Shown here: piece after piece, positions 21,289-34,454 of the stretch
Layout: each line of letters opens with the position of its first letter
Numbering within the stretch: the first letter of the stretch is position 1
Origin: Colletotrichum lupini
Lineage: Eukaryota; Ascomycota; Sordariomycetes; Glomerellales; Glomerellaceae
DNA length: 64,000 nucleotides
NCBI RefSeq assembly: GCF_023278565.1
Contig: NC_064679.1
Span: 3,782,001 to 3,846,000, forward strand
Direction of reading: 5' to 3'
The notes under the pieces: generated by a model
Seen by the model: only the letters and a program-made list of their open reading frames with translations
Databases searched by the model: none
What the model was told of the DNA's origin: nothing
Made by a program: the position numbers and the translations under genes

Positions 21289-24200
21289 CTAACTTTCTCT
21301 TTTTTTTATCGATTTAACTATTATAATTAGAAGTATAATTTAACCTCGGGCCCGTTTACTAAGTCGTCTCTTTTTCCTCCTTTTCTCTACTCTTTTTATA
21401 TAACCTATCCCTCTATTCGTATAGTGACTTTTCTACTACTTACGAATTACTCTAATCCCTTATTTAATACTACTTTTATAAAAGTATTTACGAAGTTATT
21501 TTTATTATTAATCTAATAAATCTCGAGTATCTCGCGCCTTTCGTACGATTACCTAAGGGCTATAATATTAATTATAAGCCTCTTTTCCTTCGTCGTTCTT
21601 AATTTAATAAAGTATTTATATAGTAAGTAGGAATCTATATAAATAACCGTTAAAATAAATAGAAAGCTAATTCGATTAGTAATCTTCCTTAGCGTCGTTA
21701 AAATTACGTAAGAGAGGTTAACGCCGTTAATTATACTATAAACCTCTAATACTAATATACTTCTTATTACCCGCTTATTTTTAATTAACGAGTAGTAAAT
21801 TATATTACTATATATAATAAATTCGCTCTTGCCTATACTCTCGTTAGCTAGGATAATAATATACCTTAATTACGAAGTAAGGTCGTTATTATTCGTAAAT
21901 AACTTATTAACAAAGATATAGAGCTTATTAATCGTAAGGTTAATTAGGTAATAAATAAGACCTCGATCGAGATTCGTTTACTATTACTTAAGCCGCTTAT
22001 TAAGTACCTTAATATCTCGTTCGGTTAGATCTATAGCCTACGCTACTTTAGTATAATTAAAAGTCGCCTTAAGTTAATAAATATTTATAATATATACCCC
22101 TCGCGCGAGCTTAGCCTTATACCGCTTCTTAACGTTAGTTATATTTAAATTAATAAGGTTAATCTTCTCGCCCTACCCTTTTTATTAAAAAACGACGGTT
22201 TCCTTTTTAATTATAAAAATCCCGCTATTAAATACTAGGGGGGTATTTATTATAAGGACCTCTTTTAGCTTCGCTACGAAGCCCGCTTTTTAGAGCTCCT
22301 TATCCTCTTTTTTTATAAAGTTAATATTAGATAGACCTAATATATCGTTAGTCTATATTCTAATAATCCTAAATTAGTCGCTTTTATACTCCGCGACTAA
22401 TAAGTACGGGTTATATATAGAGGTAACTATTAATAGTTAATTAATATAAAAATCGTAATAAGTAGCTTATTAATAAGTGCCCGATTTTACGAGCCTATAT
22501 AGTAGCTTAAGCACTTTAATAATCGTGCTTTCTAAGTACTTACTAGCTATTTCCTTTAGTAAATAGGCTAGGATTTTCCTTATGAGCCCTGTAGCTAATT
22601 AGGTATAGGCCTAGGTAATATTATAGCTCTAAATCTTATATCCCTTTTTCTATAATAATACTATTAGTACTATTATTAATCGTTAGCTATAGCGCTATAT
22701 AGTGGGCAATTATATAAGTAGCGTCGCCTTTTCGACGTTACTATACCCCTAAATTACGTATCTAAACTTCTCGTACGGCTAGGGTATTCCTTTCCCTTTA
22801 ATTTTACGAACTATTCGTAATTTAAATATATAGAGGTTTGTATATTTTTCTAAGTTGTATAGGATAAATCGATAGACCCCTCGATCGTAAAGAGTATTTA
22901 CTTTAATAAGATCTAATCCCTTATATAGCTTTTTAATAGTTATAATTACGCCTTTTTTACGTAGTTTAACTACTAGCTCGAAATCGGCTTTCTCTTTTAT
23001 TATATAAAAAGTATTAATTACTTCGTTACTAATAATAAATTACCGTGTTAGGGCTTACCGTTATAGTCTTTTACGACGTCTCGTTAGTAGTATTAGTACC
23101 TTTTTAGTAATTTCCTCTTCTTCGTTATTTATTAATACTACTACGACGATTTCGTTAAGGATAATTTCTTATACTTTTACCGCGAGTTATATAGTTTCCC
23201 CTAGCTCTTCTTCTTTTTATAAGTTAGAAATTACCTCGTTAGGATCTATATAGTACGGTCTAATTACTATAATTAATACTTCGAGTGGCTAGTTGCGATC
23301 TCTCGTAACTATATAAGAGCGCTCGTTAATAGAAATTAACTTATATAGCCTAGTTTACTATTAAGTAATTTCGCGCTATACTTATATATTTAAATTTAGT
23401 AATATATCTAAATTATCCCCTATATCGGGCCTATTACGTATAGTAATTACCTCGTTAACTTACCTTTTTACGCTTACTTTGCGCAGTACCCGTATTACTT
23501 TTTTAATTACTTAAGCTCGTTAGCTTATGCTTAGTAATAGTAGCGAGGCTAAGGTCGTTCTTAGATATGCTCTAAATACTAATAACGTTAATATAAGTCC
23601 GTTAGGCCCTATAATATTATTATAGTATTTAAGTACTATCTAGAGGTATTCGTCGTTAGTAAAATCCGGATTTTCCTCTTTAATAATTCTAAACGCCCTT
23701 TTTAATTACTAATATACCCTTTTTACCTTTTTAATACTATAGTACGCTTTAATAAGTACGACTTTTAGCTATATACCGTAGGCCGTCGTATTATTTTTAA
23801 ATTTTACTAACTTAAAGCTAGTACTAGCGTCGGTTCTAATACTATTTAGCGGTCCCTAGTATATATTAATCTAGCTTTTTTATAGGGCTACCTATACTAT
23901 CTTTGCTTATAAATCCCAGAAGAATTACCCTATTTAGAAAAATATAGCTACGTCGATTATATATAGTACTAGCCGACTATTTAAATAGAAAATATCGACG
24001 ACTATTTCTTAGTTAAAGTTAAGCTTATTACGTAATTTAAACTTAAATTTACGCAGGCTCTGCGTATTTATTTAATATTAGTAATATACTTTTATTAACT
24101 ACTCTAGTGCCCCTATTTTAATATTATTATTACCTAATTACTTTAAGAGGTTATATAGCCTCGTAACCGACGGGTACCTAAATTTCCGGTATAGTTTTCT

Positions 24201-27200
24201 AAGCTCACTTTCCGTTAGGTAATTAATCGATTTTATATCGTTAATAAGCTTTATAAACGTATACCCTTATCGTCGTTTAACTATCTCGAAGTACTTATTA
24301 CTAAAGATTCTGTTCTTCGTATTATCGAATATAATACCTAGTTAATCTATATTTTTTAAATATAGGAAAAATAGGGTATTAACGAGTAAAATATAGAAAG
24401 TTATCGTCCCGAAGTATATCTCTACTTTTATTATACCTAGGGCGACGATTTCCTTATTTAAGCTAAAACTAATCTTTATAATACCCGCTATTAACGTATT
24501 AAACGTTATTAGCGCGATTTTTTATAGCGCTTAGAATTACCCTTTTCCTTTAGTTAATTATTATAATACCTTAATATTTAGGATAATCCTATAGAAATCG
24601 TTTAGGCCGTACCTTTTACTCGCGTAGAATACCTATATAAGCTTAGTATTCGAGGGATCTAAGTAATATAAAAAGGACCCCTCTAACTACCCCTAGATTT
24701 GCTTAGTACTATATTCTTTTTTTTTAAATATTAAGAGAAATAGCGTCTTCTCTTTAATCGTTAAAAAAATAGGCTTCGGCCCTATTAAATTCGCCCTTTT
24801 AGCTACCTCCGTATCCGTTATCTAAGGGACCTTCTCTTACTATTTATAAATAAAAGCCTACTTATTAAGAGCTTTTGTTACCCTTTATTCGTTTAGCCTC
24901 GTATATCCTCTAGAGGCTAATAGGGTAAAAAAAGAGTAGTTAATATCGTCGATTTCGTTATAATTTAATTCGTTAGTATAGGGGGTGAGATCTTCCTTAT
25001 TTTTCGAATCTCTTATAGGGGGTATATACTTTAAGCCGCTACTTTAGCTACTATTACTAAGTTCCGTACCCCCGGATCTGCCCTTATATATAATAAGGAA
25101 TTAGTTAAACTAACGAGGGCTAGTTTTACCGTTTATTACTCTCGATTTTTTATACTATTCGTATAATTTAGTACGCTCTTCCTCGGAGTAGTTACTTAAT
25201 TAATATCTATCCTTTTTATAAATATAGTATTACTTTTTTTATTACCTTACTTATAAATTAAATCTCTATTTATTCGATAAATCTAGGCCTTTTTATTAGT
25301 AATTACTATTTCTAACCTCTTTTCCTTTCTTATTATACGTTCGATCGACTTAATATTATTAATAAGGGCCGTCGTATACTTAGAAATAGGTTTAGTATAA
25401 TATTCTTACTTTAATATTAAAGCTAGATCTTAGCCTCGAATAGAGCGTCTCGTAATCTTTAGGTACTTAGTATAGGGTTATTTTTACTTCTAATATATAC
25501 TAAACTATAGTATAAAAATATCCGACTTTTCGCTCGTTTATCCCCTTATTTAGCTAGGTTTTTACTAGCTTATTAATTCGATTAATAAGCTCTTTAAGGA
25601 TTTCTACTCGCAATTTACCCTCTATTATCCTAGCTATAGATATAAAAGAAATCGCTCGTAGCTTAAATAGGAGCTCTAGGTTCTTATCGTAAGTTTTAAA
25701 GCGGCTTTGGATTACGTTAATTATATTAAAAAAGTCGTTTCGATCGAGATTATGCACTACTTCGTAGTAGTAATTAGAGGCTTTACTTATAAGTACGATA
25801 TTAATTACCGAATAGTACTAATATTCCCTAATTCTAACTTTTTCGTAGTAATTATAAAATATTATTAAGGTTTTTTATAAGACCTTATACTTCCCCCTAA
25901 AGTATAATTTCTCTTTTAAAAAGATCTTTTTAAGGTTTATGAATTACCTTATATTCGCCGCTAGATTTTTAATATTTATATATAATCCCTACGTCGTTAC
26001 GTATTATTAATAACTTTAGGTCGTCTACCTCCTTTTTTATTAGCTAATCGGCGCTAAATTTCGTATTAATAATAGTAACGAGTTATAAATCGAAATAGGT
26101 AGAATTATTAATTATCGTACTTCTAGTACTATATTTTACCCCAGTATATTCTTTTATAACAATAGATTTCCGTTAGTAATTATAAGGAGGAAATCTAGGT
26201 CGTTTACCCTTTTTTTAAATTCGTTAAAGCGATTATACGCTTTATTAACTTATACTTAGTTCTATAGTACGAATTCCTCTTTTATAATTATTATTACTAA
26301 TATTTCGTATAGCTCTTGCGATTATAATTGCGCTAATAATACCCCTTGCCCGTAGAGGAATCTATTAATTATTTTTATAATTCTTAGGCTTGCGCTTATA
26401 AACTATTCGTTTAACTAGTAGCTAAGGTCGTTTACGATCTCGTAAAATAGGGGTTACCCCTATAGCCCCTTTTTCTTATAAACCTTAGTTAAATAGATTA
26501 ATACTGCGTTAATTTATTTACTATTAAGCTAATTTATAATTTTATATATCTACGTCCCCTAATAATCCGGGTTAATATTTACTTACTTATAAAGGATTAG
26601 GATTCTATTTAAGATCGGGTTTCGTCCTCTCTTTTTTTACCCTAACTCGCTAAGGGTCATACTCTAGCTTATGCTTATATTAATAGTTATTAGTATATTT
26701 AATCTTAATAGGGATATATTTAATCCGCGCGCTAGTCGTAATAAATCCGTACTTTTACTACCTAACGAATTTATCGGGGTCTAAGAAATTCCCGTTTCCT
26801 CTCGCTATTTTATTATTACTCTCGTTTTTACTATTTTTAGTAATTATTACTACCCTTTTAAATCGCTAGCTATTATACTTACTAAGATCCTCCTTTTTAT
26901 TTAATAAAAAAAGGTAGGTTTTAGTAGTTCTTTTTAATAATAATAGCGGTAGACGTTTATATTATTATAAAAAAATATAGTAATTAGTCTCGGGATTTTT
27001 ACTAGTTACTAATTTCCGTTATCCCGTATATTTCTAGCTTCCTAAGCCTCGTACTCTCTATAATCTCTAAATAGCTTCCTTAGTTAATTTCTTAAAATTA
27101 GTAATCTTGCGCCGGGAGTTAGTATAAAAAAGAAGCCCTTTAGCGGCCCTTTAGAAAATTCTTTTCTTTTCCCTTTAGATCCTCGTCTTTTTAGCTTTTT

Positions 27201-27302
27201 CTTAAGCTAATAGTAACTCTAGCGGGAGGTCGTAGGACTATTTTAGGGTGGCCGCCTTCTTTTTAAGTTAATCTCTAAAATCCGTAATACTCTTAGCTCG
27301 AT
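21289..27302 (-). pseudogene. Copia gag-pol (major part), destroyed by RIP
   Basis: Minus-strand translation shows domain remnants crossed by many stops. Zinc-knuckle remnant at about 25,180-25,240; protease (GLDDFYRIILNT-like, the D of DTG replaced by N) near 24,570-24,615; GAG-pre-integrase YLTESELRKLYRKFRYPSV at about 24,150-24,235; integrase at about 24,030-23,530; reverse transcriptase at about 22,930-22,310 with its T-D-D-T box; RNase H at about 21,920-21,450 with a LANES-like strand end. The closest remembered relatives are fungal copia polyproteins with the KCYVC...W...HTPEE zinc knuckle. No intact frame of more than 70 codons remains. Confidence 0.85.
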
Positions 27303-27307
27303 ACTAT

Positions 27308-27531
27308 TATCACGGCAGTGGGCATTAGGGCCCCTGTGGGCCCCGTGGCTTAGCCTCAGGCTACGAGGCTAAGCTCCTAATAGTTACGTAACGAGCTAGA
27401 CCGCTAGGCCCAAAGGGCTAGCTCGCTAGCTTCTACCCACTATTCTATTTTTTCCTTCTTTATATTAAGTCTTTAGTTAATTAGGTTAATATAGTAGCGT
27501 TCCGACCTACCTTAAGTTCCCTTTCGTAATA
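27308..27531 (+). repeat. 5' LTR of nested gypsy element
   Basis: About 224 bp, matching 33411-33634 with scattered C/T and G/A differences. Contains the GC-rich block GGCATTAGGGCCCCTGTGGG, which has resisted RIP better than the rest. Confidence 0.93.
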
Positions 27532-27699
27532 CTACTTAACGTTACTTAATCAACTATTCTCTAGAGACGGAATAATAATATCTTAATTAATTAACTACTT
27601 ACTATACTAACTAGCTACCCCTACTAAGAAAGTATATAAGAAAGCTAAGCAATAACTAACCGAATTAATTATGTATAAGTAGCGTAATTAATACCCCCT

Positions 27700-30600
27700 A
27701 AACACATACCCCCTTTACTAAACGCAATAGTTAGAGGATATAGCTAAGGAGGCTAGGTCTCCCTTTATACTAACGGCTTCTAATAGAGTCGCCGCCTCTA
27801 CGAGTCTTAATAAAGCGTTATAGGCCCTAACGAAGGCGCTAAGCTCTTAGTTATTAACCTTAAGGTCGCGCTATTTAACTAGCTAATAGAGCGCTTCTTA
27901 CCCTTTACTACCTAGGCCGATTACTTAGTATACCTTAGTAACGTAGCTAACTAGCTTATTTTACTTATTTATATTTATAACGATATCCTCTTTAAAAAGA
28001 ATACTAAGTAGTATATCGACCTCGACCTTATCTAAGAGCTATACTTTAAAAACGATAAAAAGACCTTATTTAAGTAGATTAAATAGTAACTAAAGATATA
28101 TATCGCTTAGTATTAATTAGAATAGGTCCTAGCTTTTATTATTAGCTAGCTAAGTAATAGTACGGAGCGCCTATACGTAATAACCTATAAGAACCTCGAC
28201 CTTACGTATACTACTACTATAAAGCTCCATATTATAAAAAAAGCCCTTACCTAAGCCTATATTAATAATACGGCTATAGTTAAAAAACTAAAGTAATTAG
28301 AGAACGGCTCCTAGGCTAGCTCTATTTAGGATACTACTACCCTTAGCGCGCTAAAGTAATAGCTAGTATACTTAGAAACGTAAAATAGCTATAAGACTAC
28401 TCTAGCCTCGTCCTATCCCGTTACCTACGGCTCTTAAAAAATACCTAACGTACTTATTTTTATAAGTAATAATACTAGCTTTAAGTTCGATTACTAGCTC
28501 TAGCGTATTATAAAGCGCTTAGAAAATACTAATTATAGTACGAATAGGTACTACTTAGAGTATATTATTAATAAAATTAGAAGTAGTACTACGGAGTTTA
28601 TATACCTAATACTAACCTCTAACGAGATTACTATAGCCGAGTAGCTACTCTACGAGCTTAAGTCGGCTTATACTAGCCCGACTACTATAAATAACGCTAG
28701 TCGTAAACTAAACGTACTCGTAATTACGCTTAAAAACGTTTATTAAAAGCGCTCTACGTTCGCTAAGCTCGCGCGTATTAATAAGCTTTTAAAGTCTTAA
28801 TAAAAGCGCCGTTTCTATAACAAGCTACCTATATATTTTCGTAACTAAGCTATATTAAAATACTTAGATAATACGGCTACTTTTTAAAAATATACTAAGT
28901 ACGTTACTTAGCTAGCTAACGTAATATAGCCCCCTTTTATAAAAGACCGCCCGGTTAAGGCTTTTAGCTAGACTTACTAAACCTTAAGTAAAAATAATAA
29001 AAGTAGCGGAAATAATAAAGGTATTAAAGGTACTAAATAGGACCGAGGTCGTACCTCTACCCGCAAGATAATCCCTAAAGCCCTATATTAAAAGCTTAAG
29101 AATAGTAGCGCTTACTTCGTTTATAATAATACCGGATATATTTCTAAGGACTGCCCTAAAAAGCCGAAGACTACTATAGCCGCTATTAACGCTACTAAGG
29201 GCCCTACTAAGATAGAGTTAGGTTTAGAAAACTAAAACCCCTAGTAAAAGTAAACTCCTAGCTAGGGGATATATATAAAAAAGATAGAAAATTAGCGATT
29301 AATTTAGTAAACCTATAAGATCTCGTAGGGGGCTAGCCCCTTAAGATAGAGCTTATATTAGTATTTAATAGATATAGAATTTACCTAAGAGCCTTACTTA
29401 ATACGGGAGCTAATAAGTACGGATTTATAAATAACCGCATAACCCCTCTATTATAATAGTTCTGCGCAGCCCTATTTTATAAATTATAATACCCAATCCC
29501 TACTACTAGATTTAACGGAGAGCAATTAAACGATATTAATATAATATAAACCGCTAACTTATATATTAATTAACGGGTCCTTTTAAAAGCACCCCTCTTT
29601 TAGCTTAATACGGGCCGCTACGACCTAATCCTAGGGCGGAAGTAGTTCGAATATTATAGGGTAAACCCTAATATTTACTATTAATATTTAATATAGCCTA
29701 AGGACCTATTGCTATAAGAGACGCCCTTTACTATCGTTAGGGATATCGAGGACCTATATACCCTAGAAGTTATCGACGTATAATACTAAATTAACGCCGA
29801 CCGCTAGTAAGACCTATTTGAAATAGATATAACTCGTTATAATTAAAAGCTCTAGTAGTAGCGGGTAAAGGGCACACTGATTAGGATATTACTACGCCCG
29901 CTAAAAATAATAGCCCGTTAAACATAGTAGTTAAATAAAGCTAAGAATATAAAGAAAATAAAACGCGCCCTTAATAGCACTAATATCGCCCCCGTAGAGA
30001 GGGCCAGGCGGTAAAAACTATACTTAGTAATAATATAAATAGATATTATTTTTATTAGCGCTCCTATTTTTAAAAAAAACCTAAAGCAAAACGACGTTAA
30101 AATAGGCTCTATATTACTCTATAAGCTTAACTATATTATAGAGGATAAGAAGGAGGAGGTAGACCCCTTATACGACGATAACTAAGTTACTCGCGACCTT
30201 ATAATAACGAACTTACTAAAGTATCTATAGCCCTAGACCGACGTTTTTAGCAAGGCTATTAGTAATATATTAGCGCTTTATAAGCTATATAACTATAAGA
30301 TCGAGCTCTTAAATAGTAATAAAAAGAAGCTAACTTATTACCCTTTATATAAGTAGTTAGTACCCGAGCTAGAGGCCATAAGGGCCTATTTACTAGAGCA
30401 CTTATAAAAGGGATTTATTAAACTAGGTAATACTCCTTTTATATTACTAACGCTATTTATAAAGAAGTATAATAGTAGCCTACGCTTTTACGTTAACTTC
30501 CGTAAGCTTAATAAGGTTATAAAAAAAGACCGCTATTTATTACTACTTATTAACGAGACCCTCGCGCGGCTAGGTAGGGCGAAGGTATTTACTAAGCTAA

Positions 30601-33360
30601 ATATTAAATAGGCCTTTTACCATATCTAACTCGACCTAGCTTCTGAGGACTTAACGACGTTTAGAACCCGCTACGAGGTATATAAATATAAAGTAGTACC
30701 CTTTAGGCTCTATAACGAGCCTACTACGTACTAATAATATATAAACGAGATACTAATAGAGTACTTAGATAACTTTTATATAATATATATAAATAATATC
30801 CTAATCTTTTCTAACAACCCCTTTTAATACTAAGAGCACGTTATTAAAGTACTAGACCGCTTATAAAAAGTAGGCTTATAAATAGATATTAAGAAGTACG
30901 AATTTAGCGTTACTATTACGAAATACTTAAGCTTTATAGTTTTAATAGAAGGTATATAACTAGACGAAGAGAAAGTCTTTATAGTTAGAAACTAGAAACT
31001 ACCTATATTACTTAAGGGTATCTAGTCTTTCCTTAAGTTCTATAACTTCTATAAGAGGTTTATAAAGAATTACGGCTGCCTAGCTAGGCCCCTTACGAAG
31101 TTAATAAGTAAGGGAGTTCTTTTTAACTTTAGCGCCGGCTATAAGACGGCCTTTAAAGCTATAAAACTAGCGCTAACGTTAGCGCCTATCTTCTACTACT
31201 TTAAGCTAGAGCTACTAACGCGGCTAAAAATAAATACCTCTAACTTAGTATACGCCGGGGCGCTACTATAATAATAAAAAGATAACGGGTTATAATACTT
31301 AATAACTTTCTATTTAAAAATAATAAGCGGCGCAGAGCTTAATTACGCTATTTATAATAAAAAAATACTAATAATAGTATTATACCTAGAGGAATAGCGC
31401 GCAGAGCTCGTGAGCTATAAATATAGGTTCGACGTTATTATAAACTATTAACTACTACTATTCTTTATAACTAAGTACCTACTTAACCTATAATAAGCCC
31501 GCTAGGCCGGTACGCTAACGGACTTTAATTTTTAAATCTACTACTACCCGGGGAAAGAGAACGTACTAGCTAATACCCTCTTATAAAAAATAAAAGATAT
31601 CCGTACTTAGTAAGTACTAAAAAAGGCTAATAAGATATAAGTCCTTATACTACTAGGACTACTATTTCCTAATATCGTAGCGGAGCTACGGGCGCTACTA
31701 AGCGCCGCCGTTAGCTAACTATAGCTTATAATTAGCTCATTTTTATTAAAAAACGAGCTATAAGGGTACTTATTAATAAAGAAGATTCTAAAGCTTAATA
31801 GGGACCCTACTATAACGTCTTTTATATTAATACGAGCACTAGCGGCTAAAGGACGCGAGCGCTAGTCTATTTAAAACGACGGATTACTAATAATAAATAG
31901 GAAACTCGTAGTACTTAAAAAGGAGAACCTCTATATTATAGTTATTCGCGAGGTCTATAAATAAAAACTCCTCGCCTACTTAGGGCGCAATAAGGTTATA
32001 AAAATAATTAAATAATAATATTATTAGCCGGGCCTAACGGTAGATACTTATTAATACGTTTAGAACTACTATACTTATTACTAGTTATAAAAGCCGTATG
32101 ATAAACCCCTAGGGGAGCTAAGACCGCTACTAGTACTTAACTACCTATAATAATATATCTCTACCGACTTTATAACTATCCCTACCGATTAAAAAGGATT
32201 TAATAATATATAAGTAGTAGTAAACTGCCTAAGTAAAAGGGCGATATTTATTCCTTATTATAAAACTACTATAGTAAAAGACATAAGCTAGATATTTTAT
32301 AAATAAGTACTACCTATCTTCGGCTTATTAAAAACTATTACGTCGGACCGAGGCCCCTAGTTCATCTCCGACTTTTAGGGAAAGCTTTATAAGATCTACG
32401 GGGTTAAGCTATAGCTATCGATAGCGGATTACTTATAAACGGACGGCTAAATAGAAGTACTAAACTAGTATATCTTATAGTAATTAAGACTACTAGTTAA
32501 CCAATATTAAGATAACTAGAGTAATATACTACTTATAGTTAACTTCGCCCATACTACCTAGCTTAGCGAGACTACGGGGCTATCGCTATACGAAGTAGAA
32601 TTCGGTCGCTAGCTACGGCTTTTTTTTAACTAGTCTAAGTAAACCCGCTAATTCGGCTCTATAAAAAAAAAACTAAACCGTACTAACGCATAGCGTATAG
32701 CTTAGGGAATATACGAGGCTTAGGAAATCGCTAGGGGTAATATAAAAGTCGCTTAGGTATAATATAAAAAGTATATTAACCGCTACTAGTACTTAGACGA
32801 CTTAAAAATAAGAGACCGGGTCTTTATTAATACCTCGTACTAAAAATCCGCCGACGTAAATAAACTATAGTAGCTATAGGCCGGCCTATAGCCTATCGTT
32901 AGTACTAGATAGGGGGGTATATAGGTTATAGAATTATTAATAAATAGTTAAGTATACCCGGTCTTCTACTTAAGTAAGCTAAGGAAGGCTACTAACGACC
33001 TACTACTTAAGTAGAACTAAGAGCTACTATTACTAATTACTAACGATAATAGCGAGCTAGAGTACGAGGTTTTTAAAATAATTAAGTTATACTTATATAA
33101 GGGAAAGCTATAGTACTAAGCGGACTAAAAAGGATACGATATAAATCCGACGTAGTACGGTATAAAGAGCTTTAAGTATATACTAGCGGCGCTATAAGCG
33201 TTCTATTACTAATACTTAATTACTAAGGGTCCGTTATAGAACCTAGATATATAAATAGAAGCTATTATAGCTAGTAATTCGCTATTACTAAGGGACGACG
33301 ATAATATAATAGTAGTAATTACGGCTATAGATTCGCTAGAATAAGGGGTAATTAAGAGGT
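27700..33360 (+). pseudogene. Gypsy gag-pol, destroyed by RIP
   Basis: Plus-strand translation recovers, with many stops: a gag zinc knuckle at 29,111-29,153 whose C-C-H ligands are now Y-Y-Y before the last C; protease LLNTGANKYGFI at 29,395-29,440 (D to N in DTG); reverse transcriptase at about 30,470-30,810 with ASEDLTTFRTRYE and a YINN box in place of YVDD; RNase H at about 31,200-31,520; integrase at about 32,050-32,500 with TSDRGP at 32,340; and a chromodomain-like tail with GYDINPT at about 33,130. All changes seen at key sites are C-to-T or G-to-A. Confidence 0.9.
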
Positions 33361-33410
33361 TTATTTTTTAGCGCTACGGATAGCGCCCTCTAGTATAGAG
33401 GGGGGGGTAA

Positions 33411-33634
33411 TATTACGGTAGTAGGCATTAGGGCCCCTATGGGCCCCGTGGCTCAGCCTTAGGTTACGAGGCTAAGCTCTTAGTAGTTACGTAACGAGCT
33501 AGACTACTAGGCCCAAAGGGCTAGCTCGCTAGCTTCTACCTACTATTCTGTTTTTTCCCTCTTTACGTTAAGTCTTTAGTTAATTAGGTTAATATAGCAG
33601 CGTTCCGACCTGCTTTAAGTTCCCTTTCGTAACA
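33411..33634 (+). repeat. 3' LTR of nested gypsy element
   Basis: About 224 bp, partner of 27308-27531; directly preceded by the polypurine tract at about 33,395-33,408. Confidence 0.93.
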
Positions 33635-33638
33635 CTAT

Positions 33639-34244
33639 TAGGACCTCTAAATCCCCTCCTCTTTTGTTAAACCGTCCCCTATACTATATTTTTAAGTAAT
33701 ACCCGGGGGGTAGTTAAGGGAGCTACGAGGAGGTTATTTAGATCGCGGGCTTAAGGTCGTACTTATAAGATCCTCGTAATAATAAACTTTTTTATATATT
33801 ATAAATCTCTTAGCTTAATAACTCCTATAAGGTCACCTTCGTTACTAAATAAGAATATTTATATTTAGAAATCCCCTTTTTTAATCGCGCGGTACTCTTT
33901 TATACCGCACTTTTATTAATTTAACTAATTAATTTTTAATTACGGGCTAGTTACGGAAAAATCGTTTAGTAAAAAAGCTACTTAGGGTAATAGTAAAAGG
34001 CTAGTTACTTAAGTAGTTCTGTTAATTAACGTAGTTTAACGTAGTAAACGTCGACCTCTCGTAAGTAATAAAGGGCTACGATTACTTAATTCCGTACAGT
34101 ATTTAAAAATTGCCCCCTTTTTTATTTATTTTTATAAGGTTAATTAATACGAATCTCCTATCCCGTACGGTATTAGGAGGTCGTCTTTTTTATATAGCGA
34201 GATACCTTACTAATCTACGATAATAAAATTTAATTATTAATTAG
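33639..34244 (-). pseudogene. 5' leader/gag part of copia copy 1, cut off by the gypsy insertion
   Basis: About 600 bp aligning with 54,155-54,754 of copia copy 2. It is the start of the element in its own (minus) sense, adjacent to the 5' LTR. No open frame remains. Confidence 0.8.
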
Positions 34245-34449
34245 TATTAGTATCCCTATAATAAAGTAGTTAGTTCGAACCGTAGTTAACGAAGAGATTA
34301 ATTAAACTATATAAATATCTACGTAGTAAGTATAAAAAAGAGGTTCTAACCGTAAGTTAGGCTAGCTACGATAATCGTAAATAGGGCCCCTAATTAGCCC
34401 CTGCGCAGTCGGCTATATGCCGCGGTCGAATTAGACTTCTAATCCGACA
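34245..34449 (-). repeat. 5' LTR of copia copy 1
   Basis: 205 bp. Its outer 60 bp at the right end, ending CTAATCCGACA, are less RIP-altered than the same part of the left LTR. Confidence 0.95.
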
Positions 34450-34454
34450 GAAGA
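34450..34454. repeat. Target site duplication GAAGA, right
   Basis: Matches 21079-21083. Confidence 0.9.

Larger units (their letters stand above)
27303..33638 (+). mobile_element. Ty3/gypsy-type LTR retrotransposon nested in copia copy 1
   Basis: The element proper is 27308-33634 (6,327 bp) on the plus strand, opposite to its host element. LTRs of about 224 bp lie at 27308-27531 and 33411-33634, with terminal inverted ends TGTTACG...CGTAACA (the G of TG now A through RIP). CTAT at 27304-27307 and 33635-33638 is the likely target duplication; the boundary is ambiguous by one base (ACTAT is the alternative). The uninterrupted site is visible in the second copia copy near 54,145-54,155, confirming the boundaries. 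A polypurine tract with eight Gs precedes the right LTR. Order gag, protease, RT, RNase H, integrase, chromodomain is that of Ty3/gypsy. Confidence 0.95.
21084..34449 (-). mobile_element. Ty1/copia-type LTR retrotransposon copy 1, RIP-degenerated, interrupted by a gypsy element
   Basis: 13,366 bp bounded by two 205-bp LTRs (21084-21288 and 34245-34449) whose consensus ends are TGT(C/T)GG...CCGACA, with 5-bp target duplication GAAGA. The coding sense is minus: domain order from right to left is gag with zinc knuckle, protease, GAG-pre-integrase, integrase, reverse transcriptase, RNase H, the copia order. A purine tract (AAAAAAAAGAGAAAG on the minus strand) abuts the left, that is 3', LTR. The sequence is extremely AT-rich with many TAA/TAG in former coding frames, as expected of RIP. 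Subtracting the nested gypsy leaves about 7,035 bp, 185 bp longer than the second copy at 48,110-54,959. Confidence 0.95.

Noticed and set aside
25554..25757. 67-codon open frame inside copia copy 1
   Set aside because: It is a surviving piece of the RIP-mutated gag region on the element's sense strand, not an independent gene.
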